DNA of 51,233 nucleotides from Dehalococcoidia bacterium (GTDB lineage Bacteria; Chloroflexota; Dehalococcoidia; Tepidiformales; Tepidiformaceae). Each line of letters starts with the position of its first letter. Within the stretch, counting starts at the first letter, position 1. Below, piece by piece: positions 31,201 through 39,075 of the stretch. The stretch covers positions 1 through 51,233 of the forward strand of contig JAJDUR010000053.1 in assembly GCA_022826585.1 (NCBI GenBank). Direction: 5' to 3'. Under the pieces are notes generated by a model. The model was not told the origin of the DNA, did no database searches, and worked only from the letters and a program-made list of their open reading frames with translations. The position numbers and the translations under genes were made by a program.

Positions 31201-31950
31201 ATGGCGCGTCTGCGGGCCAAACCGAAGGCCACTCCCGACGACCTCGCCTTCGGCGTGCACGCCTGCGAGCGGGCCCTGGGCGAGGGTCTGGCGAAGCGCC
31301 TCCTGCACGCCGAGGGCGCGTCCAACCGGCGCGTCGCCGCCCTTGTCGAGCAGGCAACCGCGCAGGGCCTGCCCGTGGAGGCGGTGGAGGGGGACCGCCT
31401 CGCGGAACTGACGGGCGGGGGCGTCCACCAGGGCGTGCTCGTGCGGCTGCGCCGCCTGCCCGCCACGCCCATCCCCCGCAAGGTGACGGGCCCCTCGCTC
31501 GCGATCGTGCTCGACGGCGTGACCGATCCCCAGAACACGGGCGCCGTGTTGCGCGTGGCCGTCGCGACGGGCGCGGAGGCGGTGGTGCTGCCGCCCCGGC
31601 GGGGCGTCGCGCTCACGCCGGGCGTCCACCGCGCCAGCGCGGGCCTCAGCTTCCTCGCCCCCGTGGCCGCTCCCCAGAACCTCGCCCGCGCCATCTCCCT
31701 GCTCAAGGAGGCGGGCTACTGGGTCGTGGCCGCCTCGCCCGGCGACGGCGCCGAGGACGCCACCGCCTTCGACTGGCCCGACTGCACGGCGCTGGTGCTG
31801 GGCGGCGAGGAACGGGGCGTCAGCCGCCTGCTCAACGAAGCGAGCGACTTCCGGGTGGCCTTGCCCATGGACGGCCGGGTGGAATCGCTCAACGTGGGCG
31901 TCGCCTGTGGCGCGCTCGCCTATCTGTGGCGCGCGCGCTGGCCGGGCTAG
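31201..31950 (+). CDS. 23S rRNA (guanosine-2'-O)-methyltransferase of the SpoU/TrmH family (RlmB-like)
   Basis: 249 residues. The N-terminus (LAFGVHACERALGEGLAKRLL, ending near 90) is a substrate-binding domain of SpoU_sub_bind type with GVHQGVLVRL. The catalytic SPOUT domain shows VLDGVTDPQNTGAVLRVAVATGAEAVVLP (motif 1), LVLGGEERGVSRLL (motif 2) and LPMDGRVESLNVGVACGALAY (motif 3, with the knot). It transfers a methyl group to a ribose 2'-O of rRNA; the exact position cannot be assigned. A GAGGGG box sits 6 nt before the ATG and next to a stable hairpin (31170-31188). It ends in a CTAG shared with the next gene. Confidence 0.93.
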   Translation: MARLRAKPKATPDDLAFGVHACERALGEGLAKRLLHAEGASNRRVAALVEQATAQGLPVEAVEGDRLAELTGGGVHQGVLVRLRRLPATPIPRKVTGPSLAIVLDGVTDPQNTGAVLRVAVATGAEAVVLPPRRGVALTPGVHRASAGLSFLAPVAAPQNLARAISLLKEAGYWVVAASPGDGAEDATAFDWPDCTALVLGGEERGVSRLLNEASDFRVALPMDGRVESLNVGVACGALAYLWRARWPG

Positions 31951-34268
31951 AACGTAATCCGGCGCAGCTGCTCGCCGCTGATCACGTAGCCGAACCCGTC
32001 GCGCATCGTGAAGGCGGTCAGGTTCTCGAGATCCTCGTGCCGGTACTGGCGCGCGAACGTTCCGTCCTCCCTGAGGATGACGATCCGGTCGCCGCTCGCG
32101 TCGAGGATGGCGATCTCGGCCTCCAGGCCGCTCGTGTGGGGCGTGGCCGCCGCCGACAGGGGCCGGTCGATGCCCGCCTGCGCGAGCGCCAGGGCGAAGC
32201 CCCCGCTCACGCGCCGGATGGAGCCGTCCTCGTGGGCCGTGAGCAGGCTGCCGCCGTCGACCGTCAGGCGGCGGGCGCTGGCCAGTTCGGGAGCCTCGTG
32301 GACGACGAGCGGCTCGGAGCTGAAGCCCGAGGGCGTGGCCGCGAAGCGGTACACGGCGGCGCCGGGGGCGTCGAGCACGTAGAGCGAGCCGTCCGCGAAG
32401 TACATGTGCGTCAGGGCCAACCCGGCGGGCCGGGCGAACTCGATCGGCGTGACCCATCCCGCCGGGCTCCACGCCCAGAGCGACCCCTCCTGGTCGGCGA
32501 TGAGAAGGGCGGAGCCGCCCGGCCGCGAGACATCCGCGTAGGTGATGGCCACGGGCGCCAGCGGCGTCTCCTCGCCGACGGCGTAGACGCTCAGCTTCTT
32601 GCCCGTTGAGAGGCTGATGGAGATGACCTGCGCGCCCGCCGAGTCGAGCACGTAGGCGTGGGTGCTGCTCACGACGAGCTGTCGAGCGGCGATGGGAGCC
32701 TCACCGAAGCCGCGGAGGTCGGCCAGCAGGCGGATGGCGGCGGGAGGCACGATCGCGTCGAGCGACGCGAGATCGCGGTCGGCCTGCTGGAGGAGGGGCT
32801 GGGCGAGGTCGGCTCCTCCTTCCAGCGCCATCGCCTCCAGCAGGATGCCGCGCGCCCGGGTGAGCATCTCGCGGCGCAGATCGGCCTGGCCGGCGGCGTC
32901 CGCGGTCGCGAGATCGCGTTCCGCCTCGTCGATCAGCCGGGAGAGGCGGGTGGCGTCGTCGCTGTCGAAGAGCGCGGGCACCGTGGCCCACCCCACGACC
33001 CCGATGAGCAGCGCCGCCGCAACCAGCACGATCAGCCACGACGGTGGCGAGAGGCCCCCCGGGGCGGAAACGGTGCGGCCGCCGCCGCGCCGGCCGCCAC
33101 CGAAGCTGCTCCGCGCCCGCACCAGGGCGCTGCCGGCCGTCGGGGCCGCCGCCAGCCGTCCCGAGGTGGGCACGCTCGCCGTGGAGGCGAGCTGCGTGCG
33201 GCGGTCCGCCGCCAGCTCGCTCACCGGGGCGGCGCTCGTGTGGTGCGAGGCCAGCGAGGGCGCGGGCGCCTGGCGCACGTGCGCGACCTGCCGGAAGAAG
33301 CTCCCGCCCGGCGGGCCCTGGCCGGCTGTTGGAGGCTGTCCCCCGTCGCCCACCGCCCTCCGCAGGAGCGGCAGCTCCTGCAGCCGCGCCAGCGGCGTCA
33401 CCTCCGGAAGCTCCTTGTCCACGCGCGATCGCGCGTCGACCTCCTCCAGCCGCTTGCGGGCCATCTCGAGCGCGGTCGCTTCCGAGCCGCTCTCGATGAA
33501 GAGGCTGGGCTGGAACCCCGGGGGCGAGCCCCCGGCCGGCGCTTCCCCGCCGATCACGGGTCCCTCGTCGTGCGGTTCGTCCGGCGGCGGCTCCGGAGGG
33601 AGCAGCGCCTGCTCGTTGCCGTCGGGAACGCCCACGAGCAGCACGGCGGCGTCGCGCAGATGGGTGATGCGCCGGTACAGGTTGGGCAGGACCTCGGAAA
33701 GGGATCGGCTCAGCACGTTGGCCAGGACGTCCTCGCTCAGGGCCTCCGCGATGTTGGTCGTGACCAGCAGGATGCGATCGCCGGGGTCGAGCGAGAGCGA
33801 GGTCAGCTGGGGCTGAGCGTGCTCCAGCCCGTTCATCGGCTCCGAGTGCTCGTCATCCGGCTCGTAGAGCGTGACCTCGGCGCCCGAGGCGTGGAGGATG
33901 CTCGCGGGCCCGCGCGTCGCGAGCACGATGCGGTCCCCCTTGCGAGCCAGGCAGCCGAGCCCCAGTCCGACGCGATGCTGCGACACGCTCCGGGTGTTCC
34001 ACTCCCTCAGGGAGTGCTGGGCCTCGCCGTAGACGGCGATGAGCGCGCCCGTGAGGCTGAGGTTGAGCGTCTTCCAGGTGCGTTCCGCCTGGGAGATCAG
34101 GTGCCCGGCGAACTCGTGGGCGGCGGGGGTCGTCCCCTCGGCAAGCGCGAACAGCTCGCACCGCTCCGCGCCGGTCCCGTTCCCCTCGGCAATGCCGATG
34201 GTGGCGCCACGTTCCTGCGGCTCGTGGCCGACTATCGCAAACTGGCCGACCTGCAAGGGCTCGTTCAC
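31947..34268 (-). CDS. PP2C-like domain / single TM / beta-propeller protein
   Basis: 773 residues from GTG 34266-34268, although TTG 34274 is possible. Residues about 1-220 resemble PP2C-type phosphatase domains (IGIAEGNG, GALIAVYGEAQHSLREW, GDRIVLATRGPASIL, LDPGDRILLVTTNIAEALSEDVLANVL, DAAVLLVGV) but most metal-binding Asp motifs look altered, so it may be a pseudophosphatase. A long low-complexity linker (220-405), one TM at about 410-432 (WLIVLVAAALLIGVVGWA), a helical stalk (RLSRLIDEAERDLATADAAG) and a C-terminal propeller of about 240 residues follow. It converges on rlmB-like (CTAG). It is a possible transmembrane sensor. Confidence 0.78.
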   Translation of the reverse strand: MNEPLQVGQFAIVGHEPQERGATIGIAEGNGTGAERCELFALAEGTTPAAHEFAGHLISQAERTWKTLNLSLTGALIAVYGEAQHSLREWNTRSVSQHRVGLGLGCLARKGDRIVLATRGPASILHASGAEVTLYEPDDEHSEPMNGLEHAQPQLTSLSLDPGDRILLVTTNIAEALSEDVLANVLSRSLSEVLPNLYRRITHLRDAAVLLVGVPDGNEQALLPPEPPPDEPHDEGPVIGGEAPAGGSPPGFQPSLFIESGSEATALEMARKRLEEVDARSRVDKELPEVTPLARLQELPLLRRAVGDGGQPPTAGQGPPGGSFFRQVAHVRQAPAPSLASHHTSAAPVSELAADRRTQLASTASVPTSGRLAAAPTAGSALVRARSSFGGGRRGGGRTVSAPGGLSPPSWLIVLVAAALLIGVVGWATVPALFDSDDATRLSRLIDEAERDLATADAAGQADLRREMLTRARGILLEAMALEGGADLAQPLLQQADRDLASLDAIVPPAAIRLLADLRGFGEAPIAARQLVVSSTHAYVLDSAGAQVISISLSTGKKLSVYAVGEETPLAPVAITYADVSRPGGSALLIADQEGSLWAWSPAGWVTPIEFARPAGLALTHMYFADGSLYVLDAPGAAVYRFAATPSGFSSEPLVVHEAPELASARRLTVDGGSLLTAHEDGSIRRVSGGFALALAQAGIDRPLSAAATPHTSGLEAEIAILDASGDRIVILREDGTFARQYRHEDLENLTAFTMRDGFGYVISGEQLRRITF

Positions 34269-34492
34269 GACCAACCGCCTCGCTGGCGAACCTCGAGCTC
34301 CAGTCGAGGCGCCCGGTGCACCCGGAATCTCCCGCCTGGGCTCGGTATACCTTTACGGACGGCAACTATACGACACGGTACAAGGCCGCCAGAGGGGCCC
34401 GGCGCTCGAATCGGAGCCATTGACGCGGCGCCGCGTGACACGACTCTGCCGGTTTTCGGCGGGATGCCCGCTCGCCGGACCGGGCGCGGCGG

Positions 34493-35440
34493 CTACTCCT
34501 CCCGCGCGAGCGCTCCCAGCAGCTCGATCGTGCGGTCGGCCGCAGCGCGGTCGCCCTCCAGGCGGAGGATGCCGGCCAGCATTTCGTCCACCCCGAACGA
34601 GGGCAGCGCGCGGATGCGCTCCGCCACCGCTTCCTCCGACCCCTGGATCACGAGCGAGTCCGACATGGCTCGCGAGAACGTGCCGTCCTCGGCCTCGGGG
34701 AAGCCAGCGTCCTGCCACATGGCGGAGTAGTACGGGAGCCGCGGGTAGAAGCCGAGCTGCGCCTGCGCCGCCGCCCACACCGCATCGGCGTCTTCGGAGA
34801 CGACCACGGGCGTATGGGAGACAAGGGCGGGACGCTCCCGTCCTGCTTCCCGGGCCCCATCCTCCATGGCGGGAACGGCCACGCGTTGCTGGTGCGCGAG
34901 CGGGGTCACCCAGGAGATGGCGCCGTCGGCCAGCTCGCCGCAGAGGCGATAGGCGTTGGGCCGCAGGGCCGAGGCCATCACTTTCACCTGCGTGGGCGCT
35001 TGCAGCTGCGCCTCGCAGTGCAGCCGCTCCCCGTGGAACTCGATCGACCCCTCCTGGAGGATGCCCCGGAGGATGGTGAGGTACTCGCGCAGGTGTTGCA
35101 GGGGCCGCACGAACTCGAAGCGGTAGGTGCTTTCGACCGCCGGCTTGTGGCTCGGCCCCACGCCGAGCTTCAGCCGTCCCGGCGCCAGCTGGTCGACCAC
35201 CACTGCGCCCTGCACCACCGCCAGCGGGTGGCGGGGGAAGGTGGGGATGATCGACGTGCCGAACCCGATCTGCTCCGTATCGCCCGCCGCCGCCGCGAAG
35301 ACGGCCAGGGGGTCTGGCGCCGGCCCGCCGCTCGTGAGCCATGCGGTGTTCAGCCCGGCGCGATCCGCCGCCACGATGCCGTCGATGATGCCGCTCGCAT
35401 CGGACGCCATGATGTGGGCGCCGATCGTCAGGTTCTGCAC
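34493..35440 (-). CDS. luciferase-like (LLM class) F420/FMN-dependent oxidoreductase
   Basis: 315 residues starting at GTG 35438-35440, with GGAGG 6 nt upstream. It has the LLM TIM barrel: QNLTIGAHI, GLNTAWLTSGGPAPDPLAVFAAAAGDTEQIGFGTSIIPTFPRHPL, LAPGRLKLGVGPSHKP and YLTILRGILQEGSIEFHGE, and ends DRTIELLGALA. The family uses F420 or FMN with hydride donors. The cofactor cannot be fixed from sequence, although GTSIIPTFPRHPL is typical of the F420 type. The 5' leader has two GGGCGCCC palindromes between the -10 box and the SD. It is a single gene with no partner on the strand. Confidence 0.88.
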   Translation of the reverse strand: MQNLTIGAHIMASDASGIIDGIVAADRAGLNTAWLTSGGPAPDPLAVFAAAAGDTEQIGFGTSIIPTFPRHPLAVVQGAVVVDQLAPGRLKLGVGPSHKPAVESTYRFEFVRPLQHLREYLTILRGILQEGSIEFHGERLHCEAQLQAPTQVKVMASALRPNAYRLCGELADGAISWVTPLAHQQRVAVPAMEDGAREAGRERPALVSHTPVVVSEDADAVWAAAQAQLGFYPRLPYYSAMWQDAGFPEAEDGTFSRAMSDSLVIQGSEEAVAERIRALPSFGVDEMLAGILRLEGDRAAADRTIELLGALAREE

Positions 35441-35450
35441 GTTTGCCTCC

Positions 35451-35482
35451 GGGCGCCCGGGACAGGGCGCCCTTCGACCATA
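35451..35482 (-). promoter_or_regulatory. promoter/leader of the LLM gene with paired GGGCGCCC palindromes
   Basis: On the minus strand an extended -10 (TGC then TATGGT, 35477-35482) is followed by GGGCGCCC (35465-35472), 6 nt, GGGCGCCC (35451-35458) and then GGAGG. The repeated 8-bp palindrome could be an operator or a hairpin close to the SD. Confidence 0.4.
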
Positions 35483-35580
35483 GCACGCGCCCCATGCCCG
35501 CTCCCACGGAGCGACACCCGCCCCTCGGCCCTCGCCCGCTTCGCCCCCATCCTCCCCGCACGACTTCCGAGGAGGATGGA

Positions 35581-35721
35581 ATGCGAACGTTTCTCTTGAC
35601 CTACGCGGCGACGCTCGGGCTGCTCCTGCGCGCCGGTGCCGGACTCGCCCTGCACGGGCTCCTGCGGCCCCGCAGCGACTGCGCCATCGAGCGCACGACC
35701 GGCCGGGTGGCGCGCGCATGA
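35581..35721 (+). CDS. 46-aa membrane peptide
   Basis: MRTFLLTYAATLGLLLRAGAGLALHGL is hydrophobic, followed by a basic Cys-containing tail. A strong GAGGAGG Shine-Dalgarno lies 6-12 nt upstream and the stop overlaps the next start (ATGA). The two small genes thus form a coupled pair. The function is unknown. Confidence 0.65.
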   Translation: MRTFLLTYAATLGLLLRAGAGLALHGLLRPRSDCAIERTTGRVARA

Positions 35722-35954
35722 CCAGCGCCCAGATCGCCGTCGGCCGCAACATCGTCAACGTCATCTCCGTGCTCGCGCTCGTGCTCGTCGTCTCGCTCCT
35801 GGGGCTCATCGCCCTCGGCGCCGTCGACGGCGACGCGGGCGTGCGGAGCACGCTCACCCACGTCCTCGAGACGATCCTGGGCGTGTTCGTCGGCCTTGCC
35901 GCCGGCCGCCTGACCAGCGGCGCGACGGAGAAGCCCGCCGCACCGGCCGGATGA
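35718..35954 (+). CDS. 78-aa two-TM membrane protein, holin-like in shape
   Basis: Two hydrophobic segments (VNVISVLALVLVVSLLGLIALG and LTHVLETILGVFVGLAAGRL) are separated by an acidic loop (VDGDAGVRS), with a short Ala/Pro tail. The small size, two-TM layout and coupling to a 46-aa membrane gene are compatible with phage holins, and other phage-type genes occur in the window, but no signature proves this. It overlaps the previous gene by ATGA. Unknown function otherwise. Confidence 0.65.
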   Translation: MTSAQIAVGRNIVNVISVLALVLVVSLLGLIALGAVDGDAGVRSTLTHVLETILGVFVGLAAGRLTSGATEKPAAPAG

Positions 35955-36046
35955 GTGGTTGGCGGGGCGACGCCTCAAAGTCGCCCCGCTGACCCCCTTC
36001 CCCCGGTACCCTTGGCACGACACCGACAGCGCAGGGGAGGGACGCC

Positions 36047-36691
36047 ATGGAGAAGCTCGTCGACGGAGACCTCGGCATCGTGCGCGCGGGTCCCGCGGGA
36101 TTCGGCAACAACATCTACATCGTGATCGACGAGGCCTCCGGTGAGGCCGCCTTCATCGATGCCCCCGACGAGGTCGAGAAGAGCATCGCCGCCGTCGAGT
36201 TCGCCGGCGTCGAGCCTTCCACGATCCTGCTGACGCACTCCCACCAGGACCACACCGCCAGCATCGTCGCGCTCAAGGAGCGCTACGGCTGCCGCCTCCT
36301 CGCCGACCCGGTCGAGCCCTGGATCCCCGAGGGCCAGCTTGACGAAGCTGTGACAGACGGCGACACCGTGAAGGTAGGCGGCCTCGCCTTCGACGTGGTC
36401 TCCATCCCCGGCCACACCCCCGCCAGCATTGCCTTCATCCACGGCTCGCACGCCTTCGTCGGCGACACGCTCTTCCCCGGCGGCCCTGGCCACTCCCGAT
36501 CGAGCGAGCTCTTCCAGCAGGAGGTCGCATCGATCACCACGCGCCTCTACGCCCTCGCCGACGACACCACCGTCTGGCCCGGGCACGGTGGCAACACGAC
36601 CATCGGCGCGAGCAAGGCCGAGTACGAGGTCTTCGCCTCCCGGGACCATGCGCCCGATCTCCACGGCGACGTCCTGTGGCTGGAGTCGTAG
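36047..36691 (+). CDS. metallo-beta-lactamase-fold hydrolase
   Basis: 214 residues with the MBL zinc motif LLTHSHQDHTASIVAL (HxHxDH), SIPGHTPASIAF (third His), VGDTLFPGG (bridging Asp) and WPGHGGNTTIG (last His). This is the glyoxalase-II-like/YcbL type, which hydrolyses thioesters or related bonds. The ATG follows AGGGGAGGG. The gene ends at 36691 and the multi-hairpin repeat begins at the next base. Nothing fixes the substrate, although the thiol-like operon downstream makes a thioesterase role conceivable. Confidence 0.9.
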   Translation: MEKLVDGDLGIVRAGPAGFGNNIYIVIDEASGEAAFIDAPDEVEKSIAAVEFAGVEPSTILLTHSHQDHTASIVALKERYGCRLLADPVEPWIPEGQLDEAVTDGDTVKVGGLAFDVVSIPGHTPASIAFIHGSHAFVGDTLFPGGPGHSRSSELFQQEVASITTRLYALADDTTVWPGHGGNTTIGASKAEYEVFASRDHAPDLHGDVLWLES

Positions 36692-36805
36692 CAGAGCGCT
36701 CGCTTCGTTCGCTGAGTGCAGCGCCGCGCTGGCGCGCGGCTGAGGAGAGCGGCGGGCTGCGCCCTGCCTGAATGGAGCGCCGCGCTAGCGCGCGGCTGAG
36801 TGGGG
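36692..36805 (+). repeat. multi-hairpin dispersed repeat, copy B
   Basis: Same orientation and order of four palindromic units as copy A at 24.2 kb, for example AGCGCTCGCTTCGTTCGCTGAG, GCTGGCGCGCGGCTGAGGAG and GGCGGGCTGCGCCCTGCCTGA. It begins directly after the MBL stop codon and supplies the last codons of the four-helix-bundle gene on the opposite strand (stop at 36785). Confidence 0.9.
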
Positions 36806-37174
36806 CGCTCGGCGGGATGGCCCGGCATTGCGACCCCGGCGGCGAAGCGTCGTAAGCATGCGACTGACTTCATCGAGGAGTTCCCGCAGGCTCTTGGTCT
36901 CTTCGCGCGGGAACCACTCGAAGTCCTCGCAGAGCGTGAGGAGGGTCTCGGTCTCCGCGAGCGAACCCTGGGCGATTGCGAAGAACTGGGCCTTGTCTCT
37001 GGGGGACTCCCGAGACCAGCCCTCTGCGATATTGGCAGCTACTGAGACCGCTGAGCGGGTGATCTGCGAGCGCATGCCGTATCGCTCCTCGTCAGGAAGT
37101 CGAGGGGCAAGCCGGTAGACCTCGCGTGCTGCCTCCATCGCCTTCTGCCATGCTGCTGCGCGTCGGTAGTTCAT
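36785..37174 (-). CDS. four-helix-bundle protein (23S rRNA intervening-sequence/S23 family)
   Basis: 129 residues with the family pattern throughout: [76 protein letters not shown]. These small proteins were first found in 23S rRNA intervening sequences, and relatives (Avd) act with diversity-generating retroelements. No reverse transcriptase or 23S rRNA is here. The C-terminus is encoded in repeat copy B, and inverted copy C lies just beyond the 5' side. The gene looks like the cargo of a small mobile-like unit. Confidence 0.88.
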   Translation of the reverse strand: MNYRRAAAWQKAMEAAREVYRLAPRLPDEERYGMRSQITRSAVSVAANIAEGWSRESPRDKAQFFAIAQGSLAETETLLTLCEDFEWFPREETKSLRELLDEVSRMLTTLRRRGRNAGPSRRAPHSAAR

Positions 37175-37228
37175 AGTGCTGTCGTCATGGTTGGTGTAGG
37201 CAATCGTAGAGGTGCTGTCGCTGCTCTA

Positions 37229-37343
37229 CCACTCAGGCGCGCGCGAGCGCGGCGCCTTCCTCAGCAACGCGCGCAGCGCGGAGCGCTCTCGTCAGGCGGG
37301 CGCCAGCCCGCCGCTCCACTCAGCGAGCGAAGCGAGCGCTCTC
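37229..37343 (-). repeat. multi-hairpin dispersed repeat, copy C (inverted)
   Basis: The reverse complement of the copy A/B layout: CCACTCAGGCGCGCGCGAGCG, CCTTCCTCAG, CAGGCGGGCGCCAGCCCGCCGCTCCACTCAG and CGAGCGAAGCGAGCGCTCTCC. It is more diverged in the middle, with one unit changed to CAACGCGCGCAGCGCGGAG. It sits between the four-helix-bundle gene and folE. Confidence 0.85.
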
Positions 37344-37373
37344 CCTCTCCTCGCCAGCGCCGCGCCCAACGGG

Positions 37374-37379
37374 TACGAT
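37374..37379 (+). promoter_or_regulatory. putative -10 box of folE
   Basis: TACGAT ends 8 nt before the folE ATG (37388), and no Shine-Dalgarno lies between them. A short or absent leader is suggested. The -35 is poor and overlaps the edge of the repeat region. Confidence 0.35.
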
Positions 37380-37387
37380 CCGCGCTT

Positions 37388-37972
37388 ATGGCAATCGTCT
37401 CGGAGTCTGGAGTCGACCAGGCGCGCATCCGCGCAGCGGTCATCGAACTGCTCACGGCCGTGGGTGAGGATCCCTCCCGCGAAGGCCTCGTCGATACACC
37501 CCGGCGCATCGCCGAGATGTACGCCGAGATATTCGAGGGCCTCGACGAGGATCCCTCGGTCCACCTCAAGGTCGGCTTTGAGGTTGCGCACGACGAGCTG
37601 GTCATCCTTCGCAACATTCCCTTCTACTCGATGTGCGAGCACCACCTGCTTCCCTTCCACGGCGAGGCCCATGTGGGCTACATGCCCGATGGGCGCGTGG
37701 TCGGGATCAGCAAGCTGGCCCGCGTCGTCGAGGGCTTCGCCCGCCGCCCCCAGGTGCAGGAGCGGCTCACGAGCCAGGTGGCGGAAGCGATCATGGGGAC
37801 CCTCCAGGCCGACGGCGTCGCCGTCGTGGTGGAGGCCGAGCACCTCTGCATGACGATGCGGGGCGTGCGAAAGCCCGGCAGCCGCATGGTCACCAGCGCG
37901 ATGCGGGGGCAGTTCAAGCGGTCCAGCGTGACCCGCTCCGAGTTTCTCGCCCTCGTCCACGGTTCCGCCTAG
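37388..37972 (+). CDS. folE: GTP cyclohydrolase I
   Basis: 194 residues. Zinc Cys and His ligands lie in [22 protein letters not shown] and the third Cys in [32 protein letters not shown] and the final RSEFLALV are family hallmarks. It opens the imidazole ring of GTP to give dihydroneopterin triphosphate for folate or related pterins. ATG 37388 is used since [10 protein letters not shown] precedes the conserved helix. The acyltransferase gene begins 6 nt after the stop, so folE may share its transcript. The moaC gene earlier in the window is another pterin step but far away. Confidence 0.95.
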   Translation: MAIVSESGVDQARIRAAVIELLTAVGEDPSREGLVDTPRRIAEMYAEIFEGLDEDPSVHLKVGFEVAHDELVILRNIPFYSMCEHHLLPFHGEAHVGYMPDGRVVGISKLARVVEGFARRPQVQERLTSQVAEAIMGTLQADGVAVVVEAEHLCMTMRGVRKPGSRMVTSAMRGQFKRSSVTRSEFLALVHGSA

Positions 37973-37978
37973 ACCGCC

Positions 37979-39019
37979 ATGTCCGAGACGGCGGACGCCG
38001 CCGAACCTGTCTCCGACGGGCCCCTGCCGCTCATTACGTCCGAACCCTTCGAGACCCTTGCCCCGGAATGGGCGGCGCTCCACCGCGAGACGCTCGGCGC
38101 CCTGCCCTTCTCGCACCCGCTCTGGCAGGAGGCCTGGCTGGGCCACTGCGGCGCCGGCGCCTTCCCCGTGTTCCTTGCCCTCCGGGCGCCCGCCGCCGAC
38201 GAAGGCGACGCGCCGCTGGTGGGCGTCATCCCGCTCGATGTGGGGGGAACGGAGCCGCGCTTCCTCGGCGACCCCGACCTGAGCGACCACTCCGGCGCGC
38301 TCATCGCGCCCGGGCAGGAGGGTGGAGCGGCCGCCGCCCTCGTCGAGTGGCTCACGGAAGACCTGTCACCGGGCTTCGAGGCGTGGGGCGTGCCCGCTGC
38401 CGGCGCGCTCCGCGCGGCACTTCTCGCCGCCGCCGATCGCTACGGCTGGACGGCAAGCGAGGAGCCCGAGGCCGTCACCCCGGTGGTCGAGTTGCCGGAC
38501 ACCTGGGAGGCCTACGTGGCCGCGCTCTCGAAGAAGCACCGCCACGAGCTTCGCCGCAAGCTGCGCAACCTGGAGCGCGCGGGCGAGGTCGGCTTCGAGT
38601 CTGCGGCGGCTCCCGGGGAGCTCGCCGGCGCGGTGGAAGGCTTGCTCGAGATGATGCGGGAGAGCCGCGAGGACAAGGCCGTCTTCCTTACGCCGGAGCG
38701 CGAGGCGTTCTTCCGCGACCTCGCGACGGGCCTCGCCGAGCAGGGGCTCGCGCGCATCTCCACCCTCACGTTCGAGGGTCGTCCAGCGGCCCGCATCTTC
38801 GCCCTCGAGGGCGGCGACACGACGATGCTCTACAACAGCGGCTTCGACCCCGCCCTCTCACACCTGGCCGTGGGCCTGCTCTCGAAAGCCCTCCTCGTGC
38901 GCGACGCCATCGAGCGGGGGCACTCGGCCGTCGACTTCCTGCGCGGCACCGAGCCGTACAAGCGCCACCTCGGCGGCCAGCCCCGCGACATCGTGACGGT
39001 TCGCCTGTCGCGAGGCTGA
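37979..39019 (+). CDS. GNAT-fold acyltransferase (BioF2/FemAB-like, Acetyltransf_6)
   Basis: 346 residues, two GNAT-like halves. The N-terminal part (EWAALHRETLGALPFSHPLWQEAWLGHCG) and the C-terminal part with LSKKHRHELRRKLRNLER, VFLTPEREAFFRDLATGLAEQGLARISTL, GGDTTMLYNSGFDPALSHLAVGLLSKALLV and GHSAVDFLRGTEPYKRHLG match the CelD/BioF2 or FemAB-related family. These transfer acyl or aminoacyl groups in cell-surface or metabolite synthesis. It starts a run with the GT4 and the PIG-L deacetylase, spaced 56 nt from the former. The acceptor is unknown. Confidence 0.82.
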   Translation: MSETADAAEPVSDGPLPLITSEPFETLAPEWAALHRETLGALPFSHPLWQEAWLGHCGAGAFPVFLALRAPAADEGDAPLVGVIPLDVGGTEPRFLGDPDLSDHSGALIAPGQEGGAAAALVEWLTEDLSPGFEAWGVPAAGALRAALLAAADRYGWTASEEPEAVTPVVELPDTWEAYVAALSKKHRHELRRKLRNLERAGEVGFESAAAPGELAGAVEGLLEMMRESREDKAVFLTPEREAFFRDLATGLAEQGLARISTLTFEGRPAARIFALEGGDTTMLYNSGFDPALSHLAVGLLSKALLVRDAIERGHSAVDFLRGTEPYKRHLGGQPRDIVTVRLSRG

Positions 39020-39075
39020 TGGCGAGCATGCCGCATACAGAAGGCCGCGATGGCGCTACGCTATCTGGACGCTCT

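Noticed and set aside
35443-35721. Longer 92-codon frame covering the 46-aa peptide
   Set aside because: The upstream part is Pro-rich, overlaps the LLM promoter and lacks an SD; the ATG at 35581 has a perfect GAGGAGG.
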